Origin: Paractinoplanes brasiliensis
Lineage (GTDB): Bacteria > Actinomycetota > Actinomycetes > Mycobacteriales > Micromonosporaceae
DNA: 64,000 nt
Assembly (NCBI RefSeq): GCF_004362215.1
Contig: NZ_SNWR01000001.1
Coordinates: 3,764,001-3,828,000, forward strand
Direction: 5' to 3'
In this document: positions 1-7,410 of the stretch, in pieces
Layout: the number at the start of each line of letters is the position of its first letter
How positions within the stretch are numbered: position 1 is the first letter of the stretch
Notes under the pieces: model-generated
What the model saw: only the letters and a program-made list of their open reading frames with translations
Database searches by the model: none
Told to the model about the DNA's origin: nothing
Made by a program: the position numbers and the translations under genes

Positions 1-1074
1 TGCTAACGGGAGCAGGGTGAGCATCGCGGCGCCCAGCCCGGTGGCGTGGGCCAGCCACCCGATGCCCAGCGGTCCGAAGACGCTGGCGCTGTAGCCGACC
101 GCGGTCATCCCGGCGACCGCTGACGACGTCGCCGCGTCACCGGCCGCGCTCAGGGCAGCCGGGAACACCCAGCAGATGCCGACGCCCCAGCCCAGCGCGC
201 CGATGAAGGCCCACGGTCCGGCATCCGCGAACACCACCAGGACGATGCTGATGCCCGCGGCGATCGCCCCGGTCCGGACGACCCCGGTCGCCCCGATGTG
301 GCGATGTGGGCGCTCGGCGAAGAGCCGCCCGGCCGCCATGGCCGTGACGAACAAGGTGTAGCCGAGGGCGGCGCCGGTGTGGGACAGGCCGCGCTCCTGG
401 TTGAGGAACACGGCGAGCCAGTCGCCGGCCGCGCCCTCGACGATCGCACCACAAAAGATCAGCACCCCGATCGGCAGGAGTCGCCGCAAGGGCCACCGCT
501 GCCGGGTTCGCGGCTCCTCTAGGCGACCGACCACATCCTCGCCGAACGAGCGGAGGCTGAGCGCGCACAGCACAGCCGCGAGCGTGGCGGCCACGGCCAG
601 ATGCGGCAGCAGCGGGACGGAGAAACGGGCAGCCGCGAGGCCCAGCCCCGCGCCGGTCATGGAGCCGACGCTCCACCAGCCGTGGAAACGGCTCATCAGG
701 TGTTTGTCGAGGCGGGTCTCGACGGCGTGGCCCTGCACGTTCATGCCGGCGTCCCAGGCGCCACTGCCGATACCCATGACCAGCAGCGTCATGGCCAGCA
801 CGGGGGTGGACCGGCTGAGCGCGATCGCGAGCAGCGACACCAGCGTGACGGCGAACCCGAAGGCGAGCACCCGGCGGCTGCCGAAGCGATCGCAGGCCGC
901 GCCGGTGAGCAGCATGGCGGTCAGGGTGCCGAGGCCGAGCATCACGAGCGCGGCGCCGAAGCGTACGAAATTGGCCTGGGTCTGCTCGAGAACCGGCGGC
1001 AGCCTGGACATCCAGGACGCCTGTGTGGCGCCGCTGAGGGCAAACACCAGACTCACGCCACGAGCGGCCCGCAC
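1..1074 (-). CDS. MFS transporter, 3' end outside window
   Basis: A major facilitator superfamily permease of the inner membrane, probably an exporter. Translation from GTG at 1074 gives VRAARGVSLVFALSG followed by a long run of hydrophobic helices. A loop motif DRFGSRR after the second helix is the usual MFS motif A. A TGA codon lies two codons upstream in frame and a purine-rich ggggg stretch sits about 6 nt before the GTG, which decides the start. The reading stays open for all 358 codons to position 1, so the stop lies beyond the left edge; MFS proteins are usually about 400 residues, so little is missing. The substrate cannot be read from the sequence. It lies downstream of the MmyB-type regulator on the same strand, with a 66 nt gap, and may be co-transcribed with it. 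Confidence 0.8.
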   Translation of the reverse strand, partial: MRAARGVSLVFALSGATQASWMSRLPPVLEQTQANFVRFGAALVMLGLGTLTAMLLTGAACDRFGSRRVLAFGFAVTLVSLLAIALSRSTPVLAMTLLVMGIGSGAWDAGMNVQGHAVETRLDKHLMSRFHGWWSVGSMTGAGLGLAAARFSVPLLPHLAVAATLAAVLCALSLRSFGEDVVGRLEEPRTRQRWPLRRLLPIGVLIFCGAIVEGAAGDWLAVFLNQERGLSHTGAALGYTLFVTAMAAGRLFAERPHRHIGATGVVRTGAIAAGISIVLVVFADAGPWAFIGALGWGVGICWVFPAALSAAGDAATSSAVAGMTAVGYSASVFGPLGIGWLAHATGLGAAMLTLLPLA

Positions 1075-1140
1075 CAGTCACCCCCGTCGATGACTCTAAC
1101 GGGGGCTACTACAAGTCGCTGATCACGCGAGTGCGCAGAG

Positions 1141-2013
1141 TCACCCGGCTGCGGTCGAAGCCCTCGACCACGTGGCGTCCGCCTGGAGCAGCCGCAGGGC
1201 GGCCTGGTCGGGGGAGCCGGCCGGGGCGGTGTAGACGAACAGCGTCTGCTCGGCGTCGTCGGGCAGCGTGAGGGCCTGATAGGTGATGGTGAGGCGGCCC
1301 ACGATCGGGTGGTGGAAGCGCTTCGTCCCGCTGGTGCGGGCCAGGACCTGGTGATCGGCCCACCAGCGGCGGAACTCCTCGCTGCGTACGGACAACTCGC
1401 CGACCAGGGCGGACAGGTCGGGGTCGTCGGGGTGGCGGCCGGCGTCGACCCGCAGGGTGGCCACGGTCTCGGCGGCGATGACGGCCCAGTCGGGGTGCAG
1501 GTCGCGGGCGTTCTCGTCGAGGAAGATGAACCGCGCGTAGTTGCGCTCACGAGCCGGCAGGGCGTTGAAGTCGCAGATCAGTGCCCGGGCGGCGTGGTTG
1601 ATCGCCAGCACGTCCATCCGGCGGCCCACGATGAAGGCGGGCGCGCCGGCGTCGTCGAAGGTTTCGAGCAACTGGTACGTGGCCGGGGCGACCCGCTGCG
1701 GACGGCGCTGCGGGCGGCGGCGTGCCTCCCGCGGCCGCGCGAGGTCGAACAGGTGGGCCCGCTCGGTGTCGTCGAGGCGCAGCGCGCGGGCCAACGCGTC
1801 GAGCACGGCCTCGGACGGATTGAGGTTGCGACCCTGCTCAAGGCGTACGTAGTAATCGACGCTCACGCCGGCCAGCGCGGCCAGCTCCTCGCGCCGCAGC
1901 CCGGGCACGCGGCGAGCGCCGGCCGTGCCACCCAGGCCGAACTCCTCGGGCCGCAGCCGGGCGCGGCGCGAGCGGAGGAACTCCTTGAGGTCCGCGTTGT
2001 GGGTCACGTCCAC
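1141..2013 (-). CDS. XRE regulator with MmyB-like ligand-binding domain
   Basis: A DNA-binding regulator of 290 residues. Residues 1-75 form a Cro/C1 helix-turn-helix (LRREELAALAGVSVDYY, then an RLEQGR recognition segment). The rest matches the MmyB-type PAS-like domain, with the typical phrases AINHAARAL and RNYARFIFLDE. These regulators are very common in actinobacteria and usually sit next to a dehydrogenase or transporter that they control. Here the gene diverges from a zinc alcohol dehydrogenase across a 141 bp spacer, so that gene is the likely target, with the MFS gene downstream as another candidate. The family call is firm; ligand and target are inference. Confidence 0.88.
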   Translation of the reverse strand: MDVTHNADLKEFLRSRRARLRPEEFGLGGTAGARRVPGLRREELAALAGVSVDYYVRLEQGRNLNPSEAVLDALARALRLDDTERAHLFDLARPREARRRPQRRPQRVAPATYQLLETFDDAGAPAFIVGRRMDVLAINHAARALICDFNALPARERNYARFIFLDENARDLHPDWAVIAAETVATLRVDAGRHPDDPDLSALVGELSVRSEEFRRWWADHQVLARTSGTKRFHHPIVGRLTITYQALTLPDDAEQTLFVYTAPAGSPDQAALRLLQADATWSRASTAAG

Positions 2014-2154
2014 CAGTATCGACGCGGCCGGTCCGGCGCCGGGAGCCGAACCTGGTACTGCCGTTCCTAGGGTGGCCCTGGCCTGTTACGGCCGCTCACG
2101 GGCCCCTTCCGGCGGGTCTGATGTAAAGGACTTCGAAACGAGAGAGGTTCTGCC

Positions 2155-3171
2155 ATGAGCATGATCCGTTCCGCCCAGGTCACCGAGCCGGGCGCCCCGT
2201 TCCGCATCGTCGAGTCGGACCGGCCCGAGCCCGGCCGCGGCCAGGTGCGGGTCGCCGTCGAGGCCTGCGGGGTCTGCCGCACCGACGCGGCCTTCGTCAA
2301 CGCCGCCTTCCCGGTGTCGTTCCCGCTGGTCACCGGCCACGAGATCGCCGGGCGGGTGGACGCCGTGGGCGAGGACGTCACCACATGGCAGCCCGGCGAC
2401 CGGGTGGCGGTCGGCTGGTTCGGCGGGCACTGCGGCGTCTGCGACCCCTGCCGTTCGGGCGACCTCATCCACTGTGCACGCCTGCAGGTGCCCGGCTGGG
2501 CCTACCCCGGCGGCTACGCGGACGCGCTGGTGGTTCCCGCCAACGCCCTGGCCCGCATCCCCGACGCCATCACCGCGGTCGAGGCGGCGCCGATGGGATG
2601 TGCCGGTGTCGCCACGTTCAACTCGCTGCGCAACAGCGCGGCCCGTCCCGGTGAGCTGGTCGCCGTGCTGGGCCTGGGCGGTCTCGGGCACCTCGGGGTG
2701 CAGTTCGCGGCCAAGCTCGGCTTCGAGACCGTGGCGATCGCCCGCGGCGACCACCGGGAAGCGGACGCGAAAGAGCTCGGCGCGCACCACTACATCGACA
2801 GCGCGGCCGGTGACGTGGCGCAGCGTCTGCAGCAGCTCGGCGGGGCCTCGGTCGTGCTGGCCACCGCCGGCAGCTCGGCCGCGATGAGCGCCACGATCGA
2901 CGGGCTGACCCCGAACGGGCAGCTCGTGGTGGTCGGCGCGGACCCGGCCCCGATCGAGGTCAGCCCGTTCCAAATCATCGCAACCAGCCGTACGGTGCAC
3001 GGCCACCCGTCCGGCACCGCGCGGGATGTCGAGGAGACCCTGCGGTTCGCGGCCCTCACGGGCATCCGCCCCCGTACGGAGACGATGCCGCTGACCGACG
3101 TGCAGGCGGCGTACGACCGCATGCTCGCCGGCGACGCGCACTATCGCGTGGTGCTCACCCCCGGCCGGTGA
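2155..3171 (+). CDS. zinc-dependent alcohol dehydrogenase (MDR family)
   Basis: A 338-residue cytosolic medium-chain dehydrogenase that oxidises an alcohol or reduces an aldehyde with NAD(P). The catalytic-zinc GHEIAG signature is present, together with the CGVCRTD motif near residue 40. Four structural-zinc cysteines occur in CGVCDPCRSGDLIHC. The cofactor fold shows the glycine-rich GLGGLGHLG. Length is normal for AdhA/AdhP-type enzymes. ATG at 2155 follows a gagagagg ribosome site; a second in-frame ATG six bases later is possible. The gene diverges from the MmyB-type regulator, which probably controls it. The substrate is unknown. Confidence 0.9.
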   Translation: MSMIRSAQVTEPGAPFRIVESDRPEPGRGQVRVAVEACGVCRTDAAFVNAAFPVSFPLVTGHEIAGRVDAVGEDVTTWQPGDRVAVGWFGGHCGVCDPCRSGDLIHCARLQVPGWAYPGGYADALVVPANALARIPDAITAVEAAPMGCAGVATFNSLRNSAARPGELVAVLGLGGLGHLGVQFAAKLGFETVAIARGDHREADAKELGAHHYIDSAAGDVAQRLQQLGGASVVLATAGSSAAMSATIDGLTPNGQLVVVGADPAPIEVSPFQIIATSRTVHGHPSGTARDVEETLRFAALTGIRPRTETMPLTDVQAAYDRMLAGDAHYRVVLTPGR

Positions 3172-3177
3172 CCTCGG

Positions 3178-3837
3178 CTACCAGGCGACGACGCCCTGCG
3201 TGGCCGGCTGCAGAGTGCCGACCTGGAGCGACTTCATGGTGATGTTGTGCTTCTCGGGCGCCGGGAAACCGACCAGGTCGGCCGCCGGGCCGTCGGTCGA
3301 CGCCTGCAGGTTGAACGAGAGCGAGTTGCCGGCGCTGCAGTTCACGTCGTCCTTGTCGCAGGGCACCCACTTGATGCCCTCGAACGCGCTGGTCCCCGGC
3401 TTGAGCACGATCGGGGCGGCCGAGCCGGGCTGGTTGACCTGCGTGACCGGCACGTCGGCAACCTCGTCGGCCGCGTTGCGCAGCGAGATCGAGGCCCGTC
3501 CTTCGACGGTGCAATTCGTGGCCGACCTGTTGGTGACGGCGACCAGCCCACGCTGGGCGCCGTCACCCTGGCTGGGCTGCAAGGAGACCTCGACCGTCAC
3601 GTCCTCGTTGGTGCAGTTCCGCGTGGTGGCTGCCTTGGTGGGTGCCTTGGTCGGTGCGTTCCCCGCCTCCCCGCCCGTGTCGGCGCTGGTGGGTGCGGGT
3701 CCGGCCGGTGCGCTGGTGGCGGCGTCGAAGGGCGCGGGCGCCGCCTTGTCACCGTCGACCGAGCAGGCCTGCATTCCGAGGGTCAGACCCGCGAAGGCAG
3801 CCCCGAGGACGACGATCCGGAAAGAACGCGCTGGCAT
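3178..3837 (-). CDS. DUF4232 secreted protein
   Basis: A 219-residue exported protein. The N-terminus (RSFRIVVLGAAFAGLTLGMQAC) is a signal peptide ending at a cysteine, so it may be a lipoprotein, although the lipobox is poor (MQAC). A Thr/Ala/Pro-rich linker (about 35-75) leads to a beta-rich DUF4232 domain with cysteines at CTNEDV, NCTVEG, VPCDKDDVNC and a conserved GLVAVTNRS segment. DUF4232 proteins are abundant in actinobacteria and have no established function. A gaaggagtaaccc ribosome site precedes the ATG. It is convergent with, and 6 nt from, the alcohol dehydrogenase. Confidence 0.75.
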   Translation of the reverse strand: MPARSFRIVVLGAAFAGLTLGMQACSVDGDKAAPAPFDAATSAPAGPAPTSADTGGEAGNAPTKAPTKAATTRNCTNEDVTVEVSLQPSQGDGAQRGLVAVTNRSATNCTVEGRASISLRNAADEVADVPVTQVNQPGSAAPIVLKPGTSAFEGIKWVPCDKDDVNCSAGNSLSFNLQASTDGPAADLVGFPAPEKHNITMKSLQVGTLQPATQGVVAW

Positions 3838-3942
3838 GGGTTACTCCTTCATCGCTCTGGCGTGTCGGTCTCCACAGTGGCCCGGCAAGATCCGAACCGG
3901 GTTCCCCGTACGCCGGAGTGGCATGAAAACAGGAGCACTGAG

Positions 3943-4623
3943 CTAGCGCGTGATCACCGTGCGGGTGGCCCCACCCGGCTGAGCGATCAGCTTGGGGACG
4001 TCGCTGTCGGGGATGCCGTGCAGGTCGAGTCCGGTGCGGGCCAGGTCGAACGAGGCGCCGATGGAACGGCCGAACGCGAGGCCCTGATAGAACCCCGCGG
4101 CGAACTTGATCGCCGACTTGTCCAGCACACCCCGGCTCATGCCGACCACACCGGGGATGTGTGCGGCGATGGCCCGGGCCTGCGGTTCGGTGAAGCAGGC
4201 GTTGAGCACCACGCACTCGACCCCGTCGGCGAGGATCCGGAACAACTCGCGCAGCGCGTCCGGCGGGACGTCATGGGCCAGGCCGCGGTGATCGGTGACC
4301 TGAATACCGCGTACGGGATCGCCGTGGCCGCTGAAGTGAACGACCGCCGGCCGGTGGCGCAGCAGGGCGTAGGGGAGGTCGTCCAGGCGTACGGCATCGG
4401 CGATGCGCACCTCGAGGAGGTGGCTCGCCCCGGCGTGCGCGACGGCGAGATCGACCGCCCGGTGCTCCTCGTCGAGCCGCAACGGCTGGGTGGTGAGCGG
4501 ATTCGCGCTCAGCATCAGGATCACCTTCGGCTGCCGTGGTGGCCGCGGTGGCTGTCCCATCACGATCTTGTCACCGTGCACCCGGTCACCGCCGTACTTG
4601 TCACCCGCGACGAAGTCACCCAT
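3943..4623 (-). CDS. CHAT-domain caspase-like protein with N-terminal GDxxx repeat tag
   Basis: A 226-residue predicted cysteine peptidase of the CHAT clan (caspase/separase fold). The catalytic histidine is visible in VVHFSGHG (H100) and the catalytic cysteine in VVLNACFTE (C143). Instead of a sensor domain it begins with four tandem five-residue units of the form GDxxx (residues 2-21), the same peptide that ends the divergent DUF6232 membrane protein. This suggests the two proteins meet through the tag, a homotypic contact typical of bacterial effector-adaptor systems; that is inference. The start codon lies inside one arm of a perfect 20 bp inverted repeat, so its leader is identical to that of the neighbour. 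A function in proteolytic signalling or programmed cell death is plausible but unproven. Confidence 0.8.
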   Translation of the reverse strand: MGDFVAGDKYGGDRVHGDKIVMGQPPRPPRQPKVILMLSANPLTTQPLRLDEEHRAVDLAVAHAGASHLLEVRIADAVRLDDLPYALLRHRPAVVHFSGHGDPVRGIQVTDHRGLAHDVPPDALRELFRILADGVECVVLNACFTEPQARAIAAHIPGVVGMSRGVLDKSAIKFAAGFYQGLAFGRSIGASFDLARTGLDLHGIPDSDVPKLIAQPGGATRTVITR

Positions 4624-4662
4624 GCCGCTCTCTGACGGACGTGTCCGTCAGAGAGCGGCATG
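4621..4662. repeat. perfect 20 bp inverted repeat carrying both divergent start codons
   Basis: Positions 4621-4640 and 4643-4662 are exact reverse complements, separated by gt. The outer ends contain the ATG of the CHAT gene (minus strand, 4623) and the ATG of the DUF6232 gene (plus strand, 4660). Only 36 bp separate the two start codons, so both genes have the same 17 nt upstream of ATG, with a weak gagag ribosome site. There is no room for two separate ordinary promoters between them. The palindrome could be an operator, a hairpin at both mRNA 5' ends, or the scar of an inversion or duplication. Confidence 0.95.
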
Positions 4663-5193
4663 AGGACCAGACACCGGGACGTGGAGTTCCGGATCAGCCG
4701 CCGGATGCTCTGGGTCGACATGGAGGCGTTCCCCCTCCAGATGGTCACCCGGGTGCGACCCATCGAGATCACGCCGAATCGGTCGAAGATCCTTATTGCG
4801 TACGCCCGGAAGGCGGCGGCCCTGCTCGGACTTGGGGTGCTGGGGTTGGCGCTGTTGAGCTGTGCCGGTGACGCCGTGCCGAACTGGCTCACCGGCGTGG
4901 TCGCCGTCGTGCTCGCGGGCGCGTTCATCGCCCAGACCGTCCGAGCGATCCGCCTGCTCACCCGGCCCGCGCTGTATGTGCTCAGCGTGGCCACGGCTGG
5001 AACGGCCCGCGCCGCACTGGTCAGCGACAAGCGGGACCTGATCTACGACCTGACCCGGCGGGTCGCCGAGGCCATCGACAACCCGGCCATGGAGTACGCC
5101 ATCCACGTCGAACACATCGAGGGCGACCTGGTGGCCGGCGACAAATACTCCGGCGACCGCGTCGACGGCGACAAACTCGTCTTCGGGAGCTGA
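4660..5193 (+). CDS. DUF6232-type two-helix membrane protein with C-terminal GDxxx tag
   Basis: A 177-residue protein resembling the DUF6232 family. A short basic, beta-rich N-terminus (about 1-45) is followed by two membrane helices (about 48-64 and 68-86). The cytoplasmic part (about 95-150) begins with LLTRPALYVLSV, in which a small molecule or protein could be sensed. It ends in four GDxxx five-residue units (about 154-173) that match residues 2-21 of the CHAT protein almost position by position. This makes it a good candidate for the membrane anchor or sensor of the CHAT peptidase. The next gene follows one base after its stop and is probably co-translated. The family name is from memory of its architecture. 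Confidence 0.7.
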   Translation: MRTRHRDVEFRISRRMLWVDMEAFPLQMVTRVRPIEITPNRSKILIAYARKAAALLGLGVLGLALLSCAGDAVPNWLTGVVAVVLAGAFIAQTVRAIRLLTRPALYVLSVATAGTARAALVSDKRDLIYDLTRRVAEAIDNPAMEYAIHVEHIEGDLVAGDKYSGDRVDGDKLVFGS

Positions 5194-5194
5194 C

Positions 5195-5422
5195 ATGCAG
5201 ACGCTCAGCGACGCCCTGGTGAGCCAGATCCTGAACATCGCCTCGGTGCTACTCGTGCCGACCGTCCTGCTGCTGATCCTGCGCCGGCTGATCCCGGGCT
5301 TCGGCGACGCCCTCTGGCGCGGCTACTGCCAGTTGCTCACGTGGATGGTCGTCCTTCCGGTCCGACTGATCCGGCTGCTGATCCTCGAGGCGGCCGGACG
5401 CCGAGGGCGCCGGCGGCCCTGA
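5195..5422 (+). CDS. small membrane protein, unknown function
   Basis: A 75-residue protein whose ATG lies one base after the stop of the DUF6232 gene. It has one strong hydrophobic helix (about residues 12-30, VLLVPTVLLLILRR) and a second amphipathic or membrane segment (about 45-65), and ends in a run of arginines. I do not recognise a family. The tight spacing suggests it belongs to the same small unit as the CHAT/DUF6232 pair, perhaps as an extra membrane subunit. Confidence 0.6.
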   Translation: MQTLSDALVSQILNIASVLLVPTVLLLILRRLIPGFGDALWRGYCQLLTWMVVLPVRLIRLLILEAAGRRGRRRP

Positions 5423-5438
5423 GCCGGGTCTTATTGCG

Positions 5439-5467
5439 TTGCCGGAGCCGGGTGGCCTGCCTAGCCT
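5439..5467 (+). promoter_or_regulatory. candidate promoter for a leaderless 13-codon ORF
   Basis: A -35-like TTGCCG (5439-5444), a 17 bp spacer and a -10-like TAGCCT (5462-5467) would start transcription about 7 nt later, at or next to the ATG at 5475. The match is modest. Confidence 0.35.
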
Positions 5468-5474
5468 TGTTCCC

Positions 5475-5516
5475 ATGACGAACACCGAACGGTCTTCCGA
5501 GGGCAGACGCGGGTAG
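5475..5516 (+). CDS. possible 13-residue leader peptide
   Basis: ATG to TAG encodes MTNTERSSEGRRG. It is too short for ordinary gene finding. It begins where the upstream promoter-like elements would place the transcript start and is followed, 18 nt later, by a hairpin with a T-run. This arrangement looks like a leader peptide and attenuator ahead of the tRNA cluster. No amino acid is strongly over-represented, so simple codon-starvation attenuation is not obvious. Confidence 0.3.
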   Translation: MTNTERSSEGRRG

Positions 5517-5534
5517 CCACTTTTGCGTGGTTGC

Positions 5535-5569
5535 GCCGCCTCTCCCGTACGGGAAGGGCGGCCTTTTTT
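5535..5569 (+). terminator. intrinsic terminator before the tRNA cluster
   Basis: GCCGCC (5535-5540) pairs with GGCGGC (5557-5562), with an inner CCCGTACGGG palindrome, followed by six T (5564-5569). It would end transcription of the short leader ORF 9 nt before the first tRNA, so the tRNAs either have another promoter or depend on read-through. Confidence 0.75.
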
Positions 5570-5577
5570 GTTTGTGC

Positions 5578-5650
5578 GGGCTGTTGGAGTAGCGGTCAAC
5601 TCACCTGATTCTCAATCAGGAGATCACGGGTTCGAATCCCGTACGGCCTA
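5578..5650 (+). tRNA. tRNA-Glu(CUC), atypical
   Basis: A complete 73 nt cloverleaf can be drawn. The acceptor is 5578-5584 with 5643-5649, and the D stem GAGT/ACTC has loop agcggtca. The anticodon stem cctga/tcagg has loop ttCTCaa (anticodon 5611-5613). The T arm is acggg-ttcgaat-cccgt and the discriminator is A5650. No CCA is encoded. The acceptor starts with a G1:U72 wobble and also has U5:G68, and the body differs from the usual actinobacterial tRNA-Glu as I know it, so this looks like an accessory isoacceptor. Invariant U8, G18G19, U33 and TTC are present. Confidence 0.75.
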
Positions 5651-5666
5651 CGTTTGTTTTGCTCTT

Positions 5667-5740
5667 GGCGCGGTGGACGAAAGGTGGAGTCGCCCGGCTT
5701 TCACCCGGGACACGTGCGGGTTCGAATCCCGTCCGCGCTG
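5667..5740 (+). tRNA. tRNA-Glu(UUC), atypical
   Basis: A second cloverleaf 16 nt downstream. The acceptor is 5667-5673 with 5733-5739, the anticodon stem cccgg/ccggg has loop ctTTCac (anticodon 5700-5702), and the T arm is gcggg-ttcgaat-cccgt. The D stem is only three good pairs and the D loop is large. It again has a G1:U72 wobble and no encoded CCA. Two adjacent Glu isoacceptors with the same odd first pair suggest a common, probably acquired, origin. Confidence 0.7.
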
Positions 5741-5744
5741 CTGA

Positions 5745-5932
5745 GGCCTGGTAGCTCAGAAGGACAGAGCGGCCGAAAACGTTGAACGGTGTCACGGCGG
5801 GAGAGTTGCGGATGCACCGGGACCGGGCCTGTGGTGTAGAAGACCACGGGGCAGGGAACCTCAGCCCCCGGCAGGGAAGCGCGTTGCCTCACCGTCGACA
5901 AGGGGACGTGGGTTCGAGTCCCACCCAGGCCA
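5745..5932 (+). tRNA. tRNA-like gene interrupted by about 110 nt
   Basis: The 5' part (5745-5770) is a normal tRNA start: acceptor GGCCTGG, TA, D stem GCTC/GAGC with loop agaaggaca. The 3' part (5908-5932) is a normal end: T arm gtggg-ttcgagt-cccac and CCAGGCC plus A. The two acceptor strands pair over all seven bases. Between D arm and T arm lie 137 nt instead of the usual 22-40. That stretch contains a 5 bp hairpin with a 7 nt loop gtAGAag (5831-5847), exactly 60 nt from each flanking arm, plus GTTG-a-ACGGTG (5781-5791) that can pair with CACCGTCGAC (5890-5899). It may be a tRNA with an intron, a composite of two tRNAs, or a decayed gene. No group I intron core was recognised. Confidence 0.4.
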
Positions 5933-5955
5933 CACTCTGTCCGGAGTTGGTGCGG

Positions 5956-7404
5956 TCACCTGGTGGTTGCGGTGGTCCGTCGGTAGGTGGTCGGTCGGCC
6001 TCTGCCGCCGTTCTGGTGGACCAGGCCTCGATTGCGCAGGCTGCGGAGCGCCTTGCGGATGTTCGGTCCGGTCAGGCTGAGGGTGGTTTGGAGCTCGGCG
6101 ACGGTTTGCGGGCCGGGTGCGAGTGCGTCGTAGACGCGTAGCTCAGTCGTGTTGAGGGTCGGCGCTGGGTTCGTTGCGCTGGCGGAGGAGCGCAGCAGCA
6201 CGGTGAATCTGATGTTGGCGTCGATGAATTGTGCTGGTGGCAGTCCGTGGTTCGACAGGGCCTGCGTGATTGTGGGGATGCCGCTGGCCAGTGCCTCGAT
6301 GACCCGGCCTCCTGAGCTTGCCGAGCGGACGTGTTGGCAGATTCCTACCAGGAGTCCGTTGCGGGCGGACGTGACGGCGTCGTTGCCGAGGCGGTCGACG
6401 GTGATGCCGTACAGGCCGCCGGGGTTGGTGACGACGAGGCGGTCGCGGCGTAGCCGTACCTCGACGGCGAAGGCTTGCGACCAGTCGTCGAGATCGCGAT
6501 GGATCAGGGCGTTGGCGATTATCTCGCGGAAAGCGAGCAGTGGGTACGCGGGTTCGTCGGTGACGCTGCCGTCGGCCCTTTCGACGATTTTGGTGTCGAA
6601 CGTGCGCCGGGCCCAGTCGAGGGCAGCGTCGAGCATTCGGGGGATGGGTCCGGTGATGGTGATCTGGTTGCGGGCACGGACCGCGGGCGAATCCTGCGGC
6701 AACGGTTCGGCGGCGGCCTGGATGACATATCGAGGGAAGAACTGCTGAGGATGTACGCCGAGAGCGAGGAGGCCGGCCACTGTTGGCTGTCCTTCCGACA
6801 CCGTCACGCCCGCTCGGCGTAGCAGCTCCCCGTCGTCGGTGAAGCGGCCGAGTCCGGTCCCGTCTCGTTCACGGACGGTCGCCAGGTAGGACGCGACCAG
6901 GTCGGGGTCGAGGTCGTCCGGGCCGGCTCCGTCGACAGGTCGCCGGTCGAACAGCGGTGGCCTGCGCGCGGTAAGGAACCCTTGGACTTCCAGGTCGGAC
7001 AGCAGGAAATCGCCGTCGTAGCCACGGATGTACGCGGCGCCGGTCGCGGTGACCCGGCATGGCTTGGCCGACGGGTCACACTCGTGAACGCGAGCCACGA
7101 TGACGGGTTGTTCGTCGACCGTGCCGTCGTCGATCGACAGGCGTACCGGTGGTGTGAAGGCGCGAGCCTTCGCTGCGAGACCCTGCTTGAGTGCCTGCGG
7201 ATCGGCCAGATATACGGGGCGGAAGCCGGCGCGTTCGTCCAAGCCGAGGATGATGGTGCCGCCGCCTGCCAGGTTGGCGAGGGCGCTCAGCGAAGAGGTC
7301 AGCGAGGTAGGCAGGCCACCCGCTGCGGCCTTCACCTCGACGGCGGTGGTGTCTCCACCGGACGCGCGCAGGGCGCTGACAAGGTCTTCCAGATCCTGGG
7401 GCAC
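5956..7404 (-). CDS. AlbA_2/Schlafen-type ATP-binding transcriptional regulator
   Basis: A 482-residue protein. The N-terminal region (about 15-135) is the AlbA_2 (Schlafen-like) fold, with VEVKAAAGGLP and the segment LANLAGGGTIILGLDE. The middle (about 270-400) resembles the C-terminal ATPase-like domain of RecG-like helicases and Schlafen regulators (EIIANALIHRDL, VTNPGGLYG). The end is a winged helix (about 425-475, TVAELQTTLSLTGPNIRKALRSL). Such proteins act as regulators, and some relatives take part in phage defence. GTG at 7404 is the start. Four copies of the octamer TTACATT-type site lie just upstream, implying autoregulation. It lies next to the odd tRNA cluster, convergent with it. 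Confidence 0.8.
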   Translation of the reverse strand: MPQDLEDLVSALRASGGDTTAVEVKAAAGGLPTSLTSSLSALANLAGGGTIILGLDERAGFRPVYLADPQALKQGLAAKARAFTPPVRLSIDDGTVDEQPVIVARVHECDPSAKPCRVTATGAAYIRGYDGDFLLSDLEVQGFLTARRPPLFDRRPVDGAGPDDLDPDLVASYLATVRERDGTGLGRFTDDGELLRRAGVTVSEGQPTVAGLLALGVHPQQFFPRYVIQAAAEPLPQDSPAVRARNQITITGPIPRMLDAALDWARRTFDTKIVERADGSVTDEPAYPLLAFREIIANALIHRDLDDWSQAFAVEVRLRRDRLVVTNPGGLYGITVDRLGNDAVTSARNGLLVGICQHVRSASSGGRVIEALASGIPTITQALSNHGLPPAQFIDANIRFTVLLRSSASATNPAPTLNTTELRVYDALAPGPQTVAELQTTLSLTGPNIRKALRSLRNRGLVHQNGGRGRPTTYRRTTATTR

Positions 7405-7410
7405 CGCATG

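Noticed and set aside
137..1081. 314-codon minus-strand frame rich in arginine at the left edge.
   Set aside because: The frame one base over gives a clean MFS transporter; this is its shadow.
5771..5907. Group I intron in the interrupted tRNA.
   Set aside because: The insert is shorter than known group I introns and no P7/core sequence was seen.
5578..5950. tRNA cluster as an integration site with attached element.
   Set aside because: No integrase, no repeated tRNA 3' end downstream, so no evidence for an att site.
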